Positions 22,972 to 33,444 of a stretch of 64,000 nt of DNA are shown here, piece by piece; position 1 is the stretch's first letter, and the number at the start of each line of letters is the position of its first letter. The notes beneath the pieces were generated by a model. The model did no database searches, was not told the DNA's origin, and was given only the letters and a program-made list of their open reading frames with translations. The position numbers and the translations under genes are program-made. The stretch comes from Lunularia cruciata (taxonomy: Eukaryota > Streptophyta > Marchantiopsida > Lunulariales > Lunulariaceae): positions 56,360,501 through 56,424,500 of the forward strand of contig OX419761.1 in assembly GCA_948567375.1 (NCBI GenBank). Direction: 5' to 3'.

Positions 22972-24090
22972 CAAGCCTGCACGTACAAGTGCCAAGCTTG
23001 GGTCCATAGTACCATCAATGTTTGGAAGGTGGCATGGCGCACAATTGCGCACATGATCCTTCCAAACAACACCATCACGTCCTTCTAACACAAGGACTCC
23101 AGATGGCAAAACCTCGCGCTCTCTCAAGATAGTGCGGCCTGTAGAAACATCAAGTGTCGTCGGTGCTGTCCGCTGTAGATATACATAGTCGCCTGGATGA
23201 AATCGATGGATCGAGGGTCTATAACCTCCTCCTCGAATGGTAGCATAGCGTAAAGTATCTCTATGCTGAGCAATCGCCAAGTTCTCAAAGGCCATCGGCA
23301 TCACTCTCCGAAAGATCTCTGCCCGCTGAGAACATGCGCTCATCCATACATCGGGGTCATCCAAGTCCAAAACTATAGTAGCATCTCGACAAATGGCTGC
23401 AGGTAAATCTGGATCTCGTCCATAGAGTAGGAAGTATGGAGAGAAGGATGCTAAGGAGGCTTGCCGGCTGAACCGATAGCCCATGGCCAACCAAGGTAAC
23501 TGGAGATCCCAATCTCCCAAGTGGCCTCTCTGCAAACCATACTTTCGCAATCCTCTCTTCACCGTCTGAACCACTCTCTCTGCTAAGCCATTCTGCCTCA
23601 GGGTGATCTCGGGATGTAGTACAATGATCAATCAAAGCCTTGTCACACAAGACCTGAAAATCTCCCAAGAACTCTGTACCCTGATCAGTCAAAACCTCAA
23701 CTGGTGCACCAAAATGACTAAGAACTCGATCTAGGAATGAGTAAGCTGTCCCTTCACTAGACTTGTCAGGAAGTGCCACCAACTCAATCCACTTGGAGAA
23801 GTGCTCCACCATCACCAAAACATACCGATGATGTCTCACAGTCAGCGGTAAAGGTCCGGCAAAGTCCAAACTCCAATGGTAACCCAATCCCATGATAGGT
23901 AATGGGTGTAACTGTGGCGTAGGAGCATTGAATGATGCTCTAACTCGGTCACAAACCACACATCTGGCAACAAACTGCTGTGCCTCGGTCTGCATACCGC
24001 GCCACCAATAATGACTCTGGAGTAAGCTATATGTACGCTTTACTCCAAAATGTCCTAGCTCCTCATGAGCATGACGGACCAACTGTGGTC
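22972..24090 (-). pseudogene. Integrase of the younger element (one frameshift)
   Basis: The zinc-binding H-H-C-C module (HEELGH about 24067, CVVC about 23960) precedes a DDE core. The aspartates are in LDFAGPL (about 23863) and LTDQGTEF (about 23683), and the glutamate in GLAERVV (about 23575). One extra A near 23590 shifts the frame by one, because the old copy lacks it. After the shift the C-terminal part runs through FLLYGRDPDLP, VYLQRT and VVWKDH to the PHD finger. The enzyme family inserts cDNA with a short target duplication, consistent with the 5 bp seen around this element. Confidence 0.88.
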
Positions 24091-24394
24091 TCTGTGATGG
24101 AAGTGGTACTACTTGCACTCTACCATCCTCCCATACATGCAAAAGGTGTCTACCCTCCAATCTGAACCGTCTAGCTCGCTGAAGAACATGGTCTCTCTCC
24201 TTGGCCCCAACTGTGCCACCCACAACACCAATGCGAAGATAGTCCATCACTAAGACATCATCATGAATGTCTCGCTGAACTGTACCAATATCTTCACTCT
24301 CTAGATCTATGACCTCAATAACTCCTCCTGTATGCGCTGAGAGAGATACCACCAAAGTCTCTGCAAATATACACAGAAAGGCCGATGCATGCCA

Positions 24395-25834
24395 ACCTGG
24401 CACCATCTCCTCATCTGTCTCACCATGCCAACGTGCTCCAGTCTGATCCTGCTGGCTGGGACATGGGTTTCTACTCAACCTATCTACATCACGGTTCACC
24501 ACTCTAGGTCTGTGAACAACCGTGAAATCATACTCCTGTAAAATCAGAGCCCATCGTGCAAGCTTCCCTGAAAGCTTGTCGGACTCCATCAACCACTTCA
24601 GCGGCTGATGATCAGTGATGAGAGTGAAGGGGTTACCAAATAGGTAACATCAGAAATGTGCTATTGCCCAAACTACTGCCAAGCACTCTCCCTCATATGA
24701 ACTATACTTCGCCTCCGCTGAATTGTTGGAGCGACTAGCATAGGCCACCACAAACTCCTTCTCTTCATCATCATGTTGGGTGAGCACCGCTCCAAGCCCC
24801 AACATACTCCAATCAGTATGAACCTGAAATGGTCGTCCCCTGATTGGTCTCCTCAAAATAGGAGCAGATGTCAACCTTTCCTTGAGCTCTACAAAAGCTC
24901 TCTCCTGCTCATCTCCCCAACACCACTCCTGTGTAAGCTTGGTCAGCTTTGTCAAGGCCTTGGCAATGGCACTAAATCCTCTAACATAGCGGCGATAGAA
25001 GTTCGCCAACCCAAGGAATGCTCGCACTCTACTCACATCCGTAGGCCGAGGAATACGTGCAATAGCCTCCACCTTGGTCTGCTGGACACCAAGTCCTCCG
25101 GGGTAGATTGTGTGACCCAAATACTCAACCTACTCGTGGAAGAACCTACACTTCCCAGGATGTAGTTTGAGTCCATGAGATCTCAACCTCTCAAACACCT
25201 CCAACAATTGTCTCTCATGCTCCTCCACAGTAGTGCTATAAACCAAAATGTCATCAATATAGCACCGAGCAAAATCCAATCCAGCTAGGATCCTATCCAT
25301 GACCCTCTGGAACTCAGTAGGAGCATTCTTTAACCCAAATGGTAAGAACCTCCACTGATATAACACATCCTTGCCGTGAGGATCAATAGCCCAAAATGCT
25401 GTCTTGGACTTATCTTCCTCCCTAATCGGCAACTGATGATATCCTGCTCGAAGATCCAAAGTACTGAAGACCTTTGCATGCCCAATCGCATCAAAAATCT
25501 CCTCCGGTGTAGGCATGGCATACCGATCAGCCCTAGTCTGTCGGTTGATAGGACAGTAATCTCCACACATCCGCCTATCTATATAGTTGCCATGCATATC
25601 CTTCTTGGCTGGCATCACTGTCGCTGATGCATACTCTCCATGTGAAATCTCCACCAAACCAGCCTCAAAAAGATCACTACTCCGGCTCTGAATCAATGTC
25701 CTCTCCATATCACTATATCGATAAGGACGTCGGAAAACTGGTGTGTCGCTAGTCAGCTCAATCCGTATACCAAGTCCCTTCAGAGCACCCAAATCCTTCA
25801 TACTGAAGGCAAAACAACTCGTGTGACTCCTCAA
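24395..25834 (-). pseudogene. Reverse transcriptase and RNase H of the younger element
   Basis: Reverse transcriptase motifs are intact: VFSTLDLRAGYHQ, WRFLPFGLKNAPTEFQRVM and the catalytic YIDDIL (about 25250). RNase H follows, with the acidic residues in VHTDWSMLG, SSYEGECLAV, LITDHQPLKWL and NRDVDRLSR (about 24460-24840). Stops at 25130-25132 (TAG) and 24650-24652 (TGA) lie within otherwise conserved sequence, and the old copy has a stop at each of the same codons. About 190 residues of linker with short repeats (LLGVHPG, LLGLHPW) separate this part from the methyltransferase. Confidence 0.9.
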
Positions 25835-26259
25835 GAACCTCCAAACCCTCCGTCTTTCCTCTCCAGTAAGCTTGGGTCCAAGATCTGGCTCCCAAGTATC
25901 CTCTGTAACTGTAGTAGGAGTGGAAGACGTACTGACTGGCTGCTACACTGGGCCCTTGGGAGCAATGGTGTCATGCTCCCGACCACTAGAGGTCCCAACC
26001 TCTGTGTGAAAAACTCCCTCCACTCTGGCTGCAAGCTCCATACGTCCTCTGGCTGCATCCCATGTGGACCAAGGGTGTAATCCAAGTAGCCCACGCTCAC
26101 CTGGATGAACTCCAAGTAGACCACTCTCCCTAGTAGCTACTGGATGTGTCCCAAGAATACTATGTCCACTCGGTCCATCGCCCCCAGCATGTGCCTGAAT
26201 CGTCTCGATAGGCACAGGGCTCACAAGTGTCAGAGTGGTGATGCCTACCAAGCGCATCC

Positions 26260-27235
26260 TATGCTGCTCTGCCAAACCAAGGCTCACAATCCAGGTCAAA
26301 CAGTTCAGGTCCATAGCTTGACCTAACACCTGACGCCTAGATGCCTCTGACATTGCTGGAACAGCGGTAATACCGGTGCAAAAACCCATCGCCCGCTCTC
26401 TCTCATCAGCATTGGGCTCCACCAACTGCTGTAACTGTGAGTCCCAAACAAGTCCAGGTCCTCCCTCTCAAAAAGCATGAGAGCCTGGGAAACTCATGAG
26501 TGTGGGAAATGCAGCTCTAGGCTGTCCAACGAGGTTCACCACTGCCATAGGTGACCTATCAGCTACTACCACTGTTTGAGACTGACGTCCAGCATCCAAG
26601 ATATCATCAACAAGAATGTGGTCTAGTCGCTGAATCCCATCATAACTACGCTGTAGAACCTCTCTGGGTAAAAGGTTCGTCCACCAAAGACGAAGACGAT
26701 GAGCCCGTGATCCCACTCTGGCTGCATCTAACAATACAACAGGTCCCATCCAAGAATGGACCTGATGTGTACTCGCCACCACTCTAGTGCGAGAATCACC
26801 CATCAATGGAACGTTCTCCAAAAGGTAAGCTGGAGAAACAGACTGATGAACCTGGAGATGTCGTAGTATCCGTAACATCTCCCAAAACACACCAGAACGA
26901 GGATCCTAAAGACCCAAACCGCGGCCCGCACGTGTATGTCCCTGACATGGCCATCCAGAAATCACCAAGTGAATAGGCCCATGTCTCTCTAGGTCATGCG
27001 CCCCCAGTAAGGAAATGTCTCCTGGTAAGGCCTTCTGGTAACCTCTGACTGTTGACATCGGTAATAACTCCGGATACCGATAGGCCAAGTGTGCCACATG
27101 ATGTAGAGAGACTCACCTAGCAGTCTCATCTCTCTCTACATACAAGTACCTCTGTACTCGGATACCCGCCTGTAACACCGCAGCTAGTCCGGTGCTGATC
27201 CCACCAAACAACTCCAATAGGCATATCCCCTCTAT
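26260..27235 (-). pseudogene. DNMT3-like C5-cytosine DNA methyltransferase domain inside the retroelement polyprotein
   Basis: This domain, about 325 codons, lies between protease and reverse transcriptase in the same frame. Cytosine-5 methyltransferase motifs appear in canonical order. Motif I (S-adenosylmethionine site) is LELFGGISTGLAAVLQAG, with YLYVERDE after it. Motif IV has the catalytic Cys in SGWPCQGHTRAGRG, followed one stop later by DPRSGVFWEMLRIL. Motif VI is LLENVP, motif VIII is VLLDAARVGSRAHRLRLWW, and the IX/X end is ERERAMGF...SRRQVLGQAMDLN. The short target-recognition segment and the end of the domain resemble DNMT3 more than DNMT1/CMT. DRM enzymes are excluded by motif order. 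Stops at 27113 and 26906 are private to this copy; the one at 26468 is shared with the old copy. Confidence 0.9.
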
Positions 27236-27599
27236 TGGGTACTGCCAAGCAATGAGTGTGGTATCCAGAGGTGTCAAAGCAATCGCCTTTGGAGGCTCAT
27301 CCTCACACTCATCCCCTGATGGTACGAAGGCTCCACTCCAAGCCTGCTGCACCAACTGATTTGCATGCTGCTGCAATGCCTCCTCTGAACTCCACAATGG
27401 AACATCCAAGGTGGATGGAACAATCCCACTCGTACTCCATAGCCGAGTGATCTCCTCTGGTACTGGAGTATCCTCTGCATGGGCGTTCCCCTCCAACAAG
27501 TCACCAGGCCAAGTAACTGCACCGCTGAAAGCCAAAACTGATGCTGCCATGGTCCCGGACTGTAGTGAGCCAAGACTGCCACTACTGAAGCGTACTGGT

Positions 27600-27985
27600 A
27601 GGCGACATACCCGTCCCTCACCAGACTGCCAACCAGGTCTATAAGAGGCTGTCTCCTCCCAATAGTCAATACTGAAACCCATAGGGTATAACACTGCTCC
27701 TCCAACTAGCACATCATAGGACTCAGCTATCGTCGCAATAGCCTGAGCTCTCACCACCGAGCTATCAGTCGGATGACCAGGCTGAACTTGGACAACAAGC
27801 TCTCCACGTGTGATGTACTGTGTCGAACCACCACCAAGAGATGTCTGGATCTGAAATGGACACCTCTCCACATCGGTCTTCCGTAACTCCAGACCAACAA
27901 CTGCAGCCTTCCCCAACATAAGGGGCTGCGCACCAGAGTCTAACAAGACTCTCTGTGGTGTATAGACCTTCCTTGAAGGTCCCAC
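27600..27985 (-). pseudogene. Aspartic protease of the younger element
   Basis: A retropepsin-like domain with the active site DSGAQ (about 27926-27940), preceded by the hydrophobic RVLL strand and followed by LMLGKAAVVGLEL. A later hydrophobic block, YDVLVGGAVLYPMGF (about 27680-27725), resembles the second half of gypsy proteases. It would cleave the polyprotein into working enzymes. No stop falls inside it; the surrounding open segment runs 27113-28420. Confidence 0.85.
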
Positions 27986-28441
27986 TAAGCGAAAGATCCC
28001 CCTCTGGTTATCCAATAGGACAACACCAGGTGTAAACCGCGCTCTCTCAAAGGCCAGTCTAGCTGGCAACTCCTCCAGTCTAGCCGCTGCTGCTTGCCAT
28101 AAACCACTGGTCGCTGAACGGATCCCATGCTCCTCAACCAAGTCAGCTCCACTACCAACCACCTCTGCTCTAGTAGTAGGAACTGCACCATCCCTACTCT
28201 CACACAACGTGGCAGCCAACCGGAACACTGGGGCTGGGTCAACTCCCAATGTAAACATGTCACTGGCTGAAAATAAAGGATGCCGCATAATCAGCTGAGC
28301 CGCCCCCAACATCATGCTAGACTCAGTCTGTGTAGTAGCAGGTGGCTGACTAGCAGGTACTCCATCACCACCTACCACACCTGCACTGGGACGTCTAGGA
28401 ACCATGGATGTCGTCTGCAATGCCTCAGATAGCGTGAAAGA

Positions 28442-29002
28442 CTAGGGAAGTCTGACTAGTCTCCCAACCTCTCCTCTCTGTGGGTCCAACTCCACTGATG
28501 CTCCTCTAGGCTCTGGAGCACGTACTGCACTCCTAGTCACTGCTGCAGATGCATCCACCTGTGCTGCTCCACACATGAAGTCCAAAGCATCTCTATCACC
28601 AGCATATGAGGTGGAAGCCTCAGCACCCGAATCTGATCTCCTCTGAGCAATAGCCATACTAGCCAATCTCTGCTCCAACTGCTCAATCCGAGTAGCCATA
28701 GCTGTGTCAGAAGTAAGGACAGGTACTGCACCCCTACTAGGTGTAGATCCTCTACCACCACCTCTACCACCTCGTCCTCCATGAACTGGAGCTCCTCTAC
28801 TACCTGTCATAGCAGCCCTACCACTCCGTAACTCCGGGTGTAGGTCAAAACACCGGTCACTAGTATGACCAAATCTATGGCAGTGCTCACACTGCCTTTG
28901 TGCTGGCTGTGATGCACCAGAGGTATCAGGTCCGCTGCCCTGAGTACACTCTCTCCTATGGTGAGGTCCACCACAAGTCCAACAAGCAACACCACCACTC
29001 AC
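28442..29002 (-). pseudogene. Zinc-knuckle (nucleocapsid-like) segment of the younger element
   Basis: Two knuckles lie near the start: CWTCGGPHHRREC (C-x2-C-x3-H-x4-C, one residue shorter than usual) and CEHCHRFGHTSDRC (C-x2-C-x4-H-x4-C, canonical). A Gly/Arg-rich tract and a short helical stretch (RIEQLEQRLASMAIAQRRS) follow. Such knuckles bind the packaged RNA. The segment ends in TAG (28442-28444), also present in the old copy, so this may be the natural gag-pol border. It is in frame with both neighbours. Confidence 0.8.
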
Positions 29003-29011
29003 TGGCTGCTG

Positions 29012-30214
29012 CTAACCCAAAAATGAGGGTAAGGGTCTAACTCCACTAGGCCCTCCACTCGCTCCATAGGATCTGGGCTGTCCACCCTGTCCTCGAAAAC
29101 CAACTGGGCGTGGTGCACTCTGTTGCACTCTAGAAGAAGTCACAACCGTGGATGAGGTCTCTCTACCAAATCCAGCTGTCACCACTCTCTCCTCCACCAT
29201 GTTGAGCTCAATACGCTCAGCCAAACCAAAGACTACTGCCAAAGTGGGCGAAGTAGCTTGCAACAATGTAGCAGCACGAACTCTACGTCGCAACTCCCTG
29301 TCCAGTATCCCATACCAAAACTGGACTGCCTGGGCCTCAGTAACTCCCTGAGTGAAACTGATCAGCCGCTTCATGCGAGTGTATGCCTCGCGTAGGCTCT
29401 CTCCAGCCTTCCGCTGGAACTCCTGCAAGCTCCTCAGCTTGTCAGTCCGCACTCCCTGGTAGTTCTGCCTCAAACATAGGAAGAACTCAACCATGGGGTT
29501 AAACCCCGGTACCACACCACCTCCTCCAGTGGTACCTCCACTCGTAGTAGCACTATCTCCAGCTAGTGCACCTCCACTAGCTCCACCAACACTACTCGAG
29601 CTAGAACTCGTAGGTACAGCCGACCTACTCCTGGCCATCGAACCTGAAGTGATGGAGACATAGTGTGGAGACCAATACTGTCTCCATAACTCAATCTCCT
29701 CCAAATGAGCTCTCCTGAACTCATGGTAGTCGTCCATCGGTGGACCCTCCAAGTGCTGAAACAACCCCTTCCATGCCATGAAGGGTGTGAACAAAGTCGG
29801 GTTCCGCATCTGCTGCAGATCACACCAACTATCAAACTCTTGGATGAAGTCATCCAACTCAATGGTACCCACTGTACCAGAGTAACGCCTAGGGCCTTTG
29901 GAGGCCCCATAAATCTCGTCCATGTCCCACAACAATGGTGCGGACACACCAAGTGCACTCTCAACTGAATTAGCTCCTGTGTCAAACTCCAACTCAGAGT
30001 CAATCTCCTCCCTCACTAGGACCTGAGATACAGGCTGATACCGAGCACCACTCCGAGTAAACCCACTGCGTACTGCAGGGCTAACTCCTCTGGAATCTCC
30101 AAAGAACTCCGTCGTGACCACGTAACCACACCAACAAACCCGAACCACCAACTGCAACCGCAAGTCGCAACCGCAAGTACCACACCAAGTGCCAACACCA
30201 CCGCGTGCCAACAC
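29012..30214 (-). pseudogene. gag (capsid) of the younger element
   Basis: An open segment of about 400 codons with a retrotransposon gag core: FMAWKGLFQHLEG and HLEEIELWRQYW in the first half. The second half has the typical LRSLQEFQRKAGESLREAY followed by RRVRAATLLQ. The open frame begins at a GTG codon two codons after a stop; the first ATG in frame is near 29923, so the true start is unclear. It ends in TAG (29012-29014), where the old copy has a Gln codon, so this stop is probably a private mutation. Confidence 0.85.
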
Positions 30215-31471
30215 TAACTAAACACCACCCACTAATGTAACTCTACCAAGATAACTACACTAGGGGAAGGGCAACCTGTAACCTGCCATCATAACACGCA
30301 CTCTCACGGTCTGTAGGTCATCACTTCCTGCCTCACCGGAGAGAAACAAAGGTAGTCTAACTGGTCATCACTCCAGCCTCACCACCGAGAGCACACCAGA
30401 GCACCAACGCTCAAAAGTCAAGGCACCTCACACAAACGTGATGCACAAATAGGAAGTAGAGAATGGAGGGGATCCAATCACAAGAAATCTAAACAAAAAC
30501 CCTCCATCTCATAACACAACACGGGACTGACTCTGCCACCATTTGGCATTTGACATAAGAGTAGTTCGTATCTAAGTCCTAAACTACCAGGATCACCAAG
30601 AATGGGATCAAACTGCCTCTCCTAGCCAAAGCTACATGTGTATAGATAACAGTGGCACAGTCACTATGACAACAAGTGAGGGTAGACCAGTTGGCTAGGG
30701 CACCAGTCTAGGAACAAGAGATCTAGGGGTCAAACCCTGTTGCGCACAATCTAGCAAGAAAGGCAGATTTTGCCAACCAATGACCAAGATCTACACTAAA
30801 CTAGCTAGCCTCACGCCAGCAAGCTGGCTTGCTGGCCCTTCTAGGCCTTTGTAGCCTCTCATAGCCCACAGCCCTATGCCTCGAAGTGTCTAAACGCCGA
30901 AATGAGGCCTTTCTTGCTACCACTTCGAACCTCCTCCAAAATTGGCGAAACTTCTCCAAATCTGCGAAACTCCTCCAAACTAGCGAAACTTCTCCAAATC
31001 TGGCCAAACAGCGAAACTCCTCCAATTCTGGCCCTAAATCTGACGTAAATCTGACGTAAAATCTGACATAAACCCTAAAGATGGATGTCCGCCAAATCCC
31101 CCGCTAACTTTCCACTCGAGCCAAATTGACAAAATGGGTTTTTCCAAATCACAATTTCATGAGAAGAGCTTTCCAACTCCACCTTCAATTTCACTTTCTG
31201 AGCCCAACTCGCAGCAAATTGGTCATGCCTTCACCTCCTGAGCTCAAAATCACAACACTGCTCGAAAATTGCTCCTTCTTTGCTCAAAATTTGGCAAGCG
31301 CTTCCGCACACCGTCCGCCTAACTGCCAAATTTGCATCAACTACACGAGCTTCTGCACACTAGGGAAACACAGAACCTGAATCAAGCTACCACGATCCAT
31401 CGAGCTTGGAGATACCACCAACACTCAACGTTCCTGCACCCGATTTCCCCCTGACTTCACTTCTCTGATGT
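30215..31471 (-). other. Leader of the younger element with a candidate primer site
   Basis: About 1.25 kb between repeat B and gag without recognisable coding sense. Immediately after B, on the - strand, ACATCAGAGAAGTG (about 31458-31472) shares the core ATCAGAG-AG with the Met-tRNA primer site of the outer element (TGGTATCAGAGTAGG), so it may be a diverged primer-binding site. Confidence 0.55.
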
Positions 31472-31919
31472 AATCAGATTGCTTAACACTCTCAACTCAA
31501 CTCAACTCAGATCAGTACTTGATCTGTCACTCTATAAACTGCCATCAACTGGGCACTGATTACAGTCAAGCCACACCCACTCAAGCATAGAGAATCCAAG
31601 TGACGCTCGCCGGCCTCTGTCCACCATAGCCAGGAACTCAAAGGCTCAACATCAGAGAAGTGAGCTCTCTAGAGCTCACTTCAAAACTATACCCCCTGGA
31701 CTTGAGCTAGCCCTGAAACCCTAACGGTCCCGCTGACGGCACACTCGACGGTGCGAACGGTGCAAAGTGACGGTGGGCCCCACCGTGAAGTCAGTACCCC
31801 GAACATGAAATCTAACCGTCGGAAAGTAGTCCCTGAGAAATTGCTAGAATAACTCTAATTACCATCACTGGAACTCCAATGTCCGAGCATCTAGATGCGG
31901 AACTACAAATGGCGTGACA
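31472..31919 (-). repeat. 5' terminal repeat B of the younger element (448 bp, without A)
   Basis: It matches 22104-22551 over its full 448 bp, with roughly 15 differences by eye, nearly all C/T or G/A. Neither side carries repeat A: the outer side is the target duplication and outer integrase gene, and the inner side is the leader. Confidence 0.92.
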
Positions 31920-31924
31920 CCCTT

Positions 31925-33400
31925 GGTTGGAACATAAATCTAGTTCTCACAAAATAGAAGGCCTTCCTTGTAGGAGAAGGTGTTGTACTCCTTGTTGCAT
32001 GCTACAAGATGACTTTGTACCATCTAAAAGAATCTTGTTGTAGAGATGTCTTAAACTTGATTTGGACTTTAGAGTCAACTGATATTGTTGTAATTGCCAT
32101 TGTGATGAGAGGAAGAGACTTCAATCAGGTTGTCTTGAAAGGGCATCAAGGATGACATGGAACCACTTGGGCTTTTATTCAAGTTCGATGTCAAACAATT
32201 GTAGTTGTTCCTCCCATCGATGATGTTGATTCTTCATGTGTTCCAAGTGTAATATCTACAACAATGGTTTGTGATCAATTTGCATGATTATTTGTTTCCC
32301 TAAGAGATAATGCCTCCATACCTTGGTGGCATACATCATTGCTAGTTGTTTCAAATCTTGAGCAAAGTAACTCCTTTCAACTATATTTAGTCAATGAGAT
32401 ACACAGGCAATGGGATGTAATCCATTTAGGAATTCCTTCTACAACACGGCTCCAATTGCAAAGGTAGAAGTATTGAAATCAACCACACAAGGTAGTTGAA
32501 GATCATATGGTTGAAGAAGGGGTTTTGAAGACACCATATGTTTCAGCTTTTGGAATGCATATTTGTGCTTGGGTGTCCATTGAAAGCTTGAGTTTGTCCC
32601 CAAGAGATCAATCAATGGTGTGGCCACATGGGCATAATAGTGGATGAACCATCTATAGAAACTGGCCAATCCATTTAATGCACAGATTTCTATAGTATCC
32701 TTTGGAGTAGGCCAATCAACAATGACCTTGATTTTCTCCTTTTCCATCTTGATCCCCTTTGATGAGATCCCATGACCCAAGAAGTTAACTTCCTTCTGCC
32801 AAAAGCTATACTTTGAATTCTTGCAATAAAATTTCCATTGTCGTATTCATCTTAGGATTTCTTGCACATGATTCACTTGTTCTACCTCTATCTTACTATA
32901 GATTAAGATGTCATCCAAGAACACCATCATGTACCATTCCAATAACCCATCCAACACTCAATGCATCTAATCCATGAAGACCATTGGAGCATTAGTGAGC
33001 CCAAAAGGTAGAACTCTCCACTCAAAATGCCCATACCTTGTACAAAAAGTAGTCTTTTGCACATCCTCCCTATCAATGGGGATTTGCCAATAGTCACTAT
33101 GAAGATACAACTTGGAGAAGTAATGTGCTCCACTCAAGTGATCAAGCAAGTTATCAATTTGAGGCAAGGGATATGCATTCTTCACTATTTTTTTATTTAG
33201 CCCATGGTAATCAATACAAAAATGAAGTCCTCCATCCTTCTTTGGACCAAATAGTATCAGTGCTCCGCAAGAAGATGTACTATGTTGTATCAAATCCTTC
33301 TCCAACAACTTTTTAAGTGTTGTTTCCAACTCCTCCAACTCCTTTGGTGAGAGCCGATAGATTGGTCTAATCACTAGAGTACTCCTTGGCAATAACTAAA
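31925..33400 (-). pseudogene. Reverse transcriptase and RNase H relic of the outer gypsy element
   Basis: From right to left on the - strand: PIYRLSPKELEELE (about 33340-33385), LEKDLIQHSTSSCGALILFGPKKDGG (fingers; written here only as the landmark LFGPKKDGG, about 33235), FCIDYHGLNKK (about 33200), YPLPQIDNLLDHL (about 33150) and WRVLPFGLTNAP (about 33005). Below 32967 come MGHGISSKGI and FYRWFIHYY (about 32640-32780), then the RNase H start VVDFNTSTFAIGAVL (about 32440-32485). The YxDD box region (about 32890-32930) is degraded. Stops and shifts are frequent. Confidence 0.88.
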
Positions 33401-33444
33401 TCTTGAAGGGCATACCACAATACAAGGGTAATTGCTTTGGTAGA

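Larger units (their letters stand above)
21998..31919 (-). mobile_element. Younger Ty3/gypsy element with methyltransferase and PHD finger; permuted terminal repeats
   Basis: A 9.9-kb element on the - strand inserted in the integrase gene of the outer gypsy element. The target duplication is CCCTT (21993-21997 and 31920-31924). On its own strand the order is B, primer-like site, leader, gag, zinc knuckles, protease, methyltransferase, reverse transcriptase, RNase H, integrase, PHD finger, purine tract, A, B, A'. The domains share one reading frame from about 30214 to 23590, where an extra A shifts it; the rest reads in the next frame to 22828. Eight in-frame stops (29012, 28442, 27113, 26906, 26468, 25943, 25130, 24650) interrupt it. 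CpG is well retained, which marks it as clearly younger than its surroundings. Confidence 0.95.

Noticed and set aside
22828-23060. Chromodomain at the integrase end
   Set aside because: No aromatic-cage chromodomain pattern is seen; the Cys/His spacing fits a PHD finger instead.
26260-27235. Assignment as a DRM-type plant methyltransferase
   Set aside because: DRM enzymes have the motif blocks rearranged (VI-X before I-V). Here motif I comes first and motif X last.
27113-28420. Host methyltransferase gene captured as an independent gene rather than an element domain
   Set aside because: The methyltransferase is in the same reading frame as protease and reverse transcriptase, and the same order recurs in the unrelated old copy.
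24650-28444. A changed genetic code explaining the in-frame TAG/TGA codons
   Set aside because: The neighbouring PPDK gene reads cleanly with the standard code and stops at TAA; several stops in the element are private to one copy.
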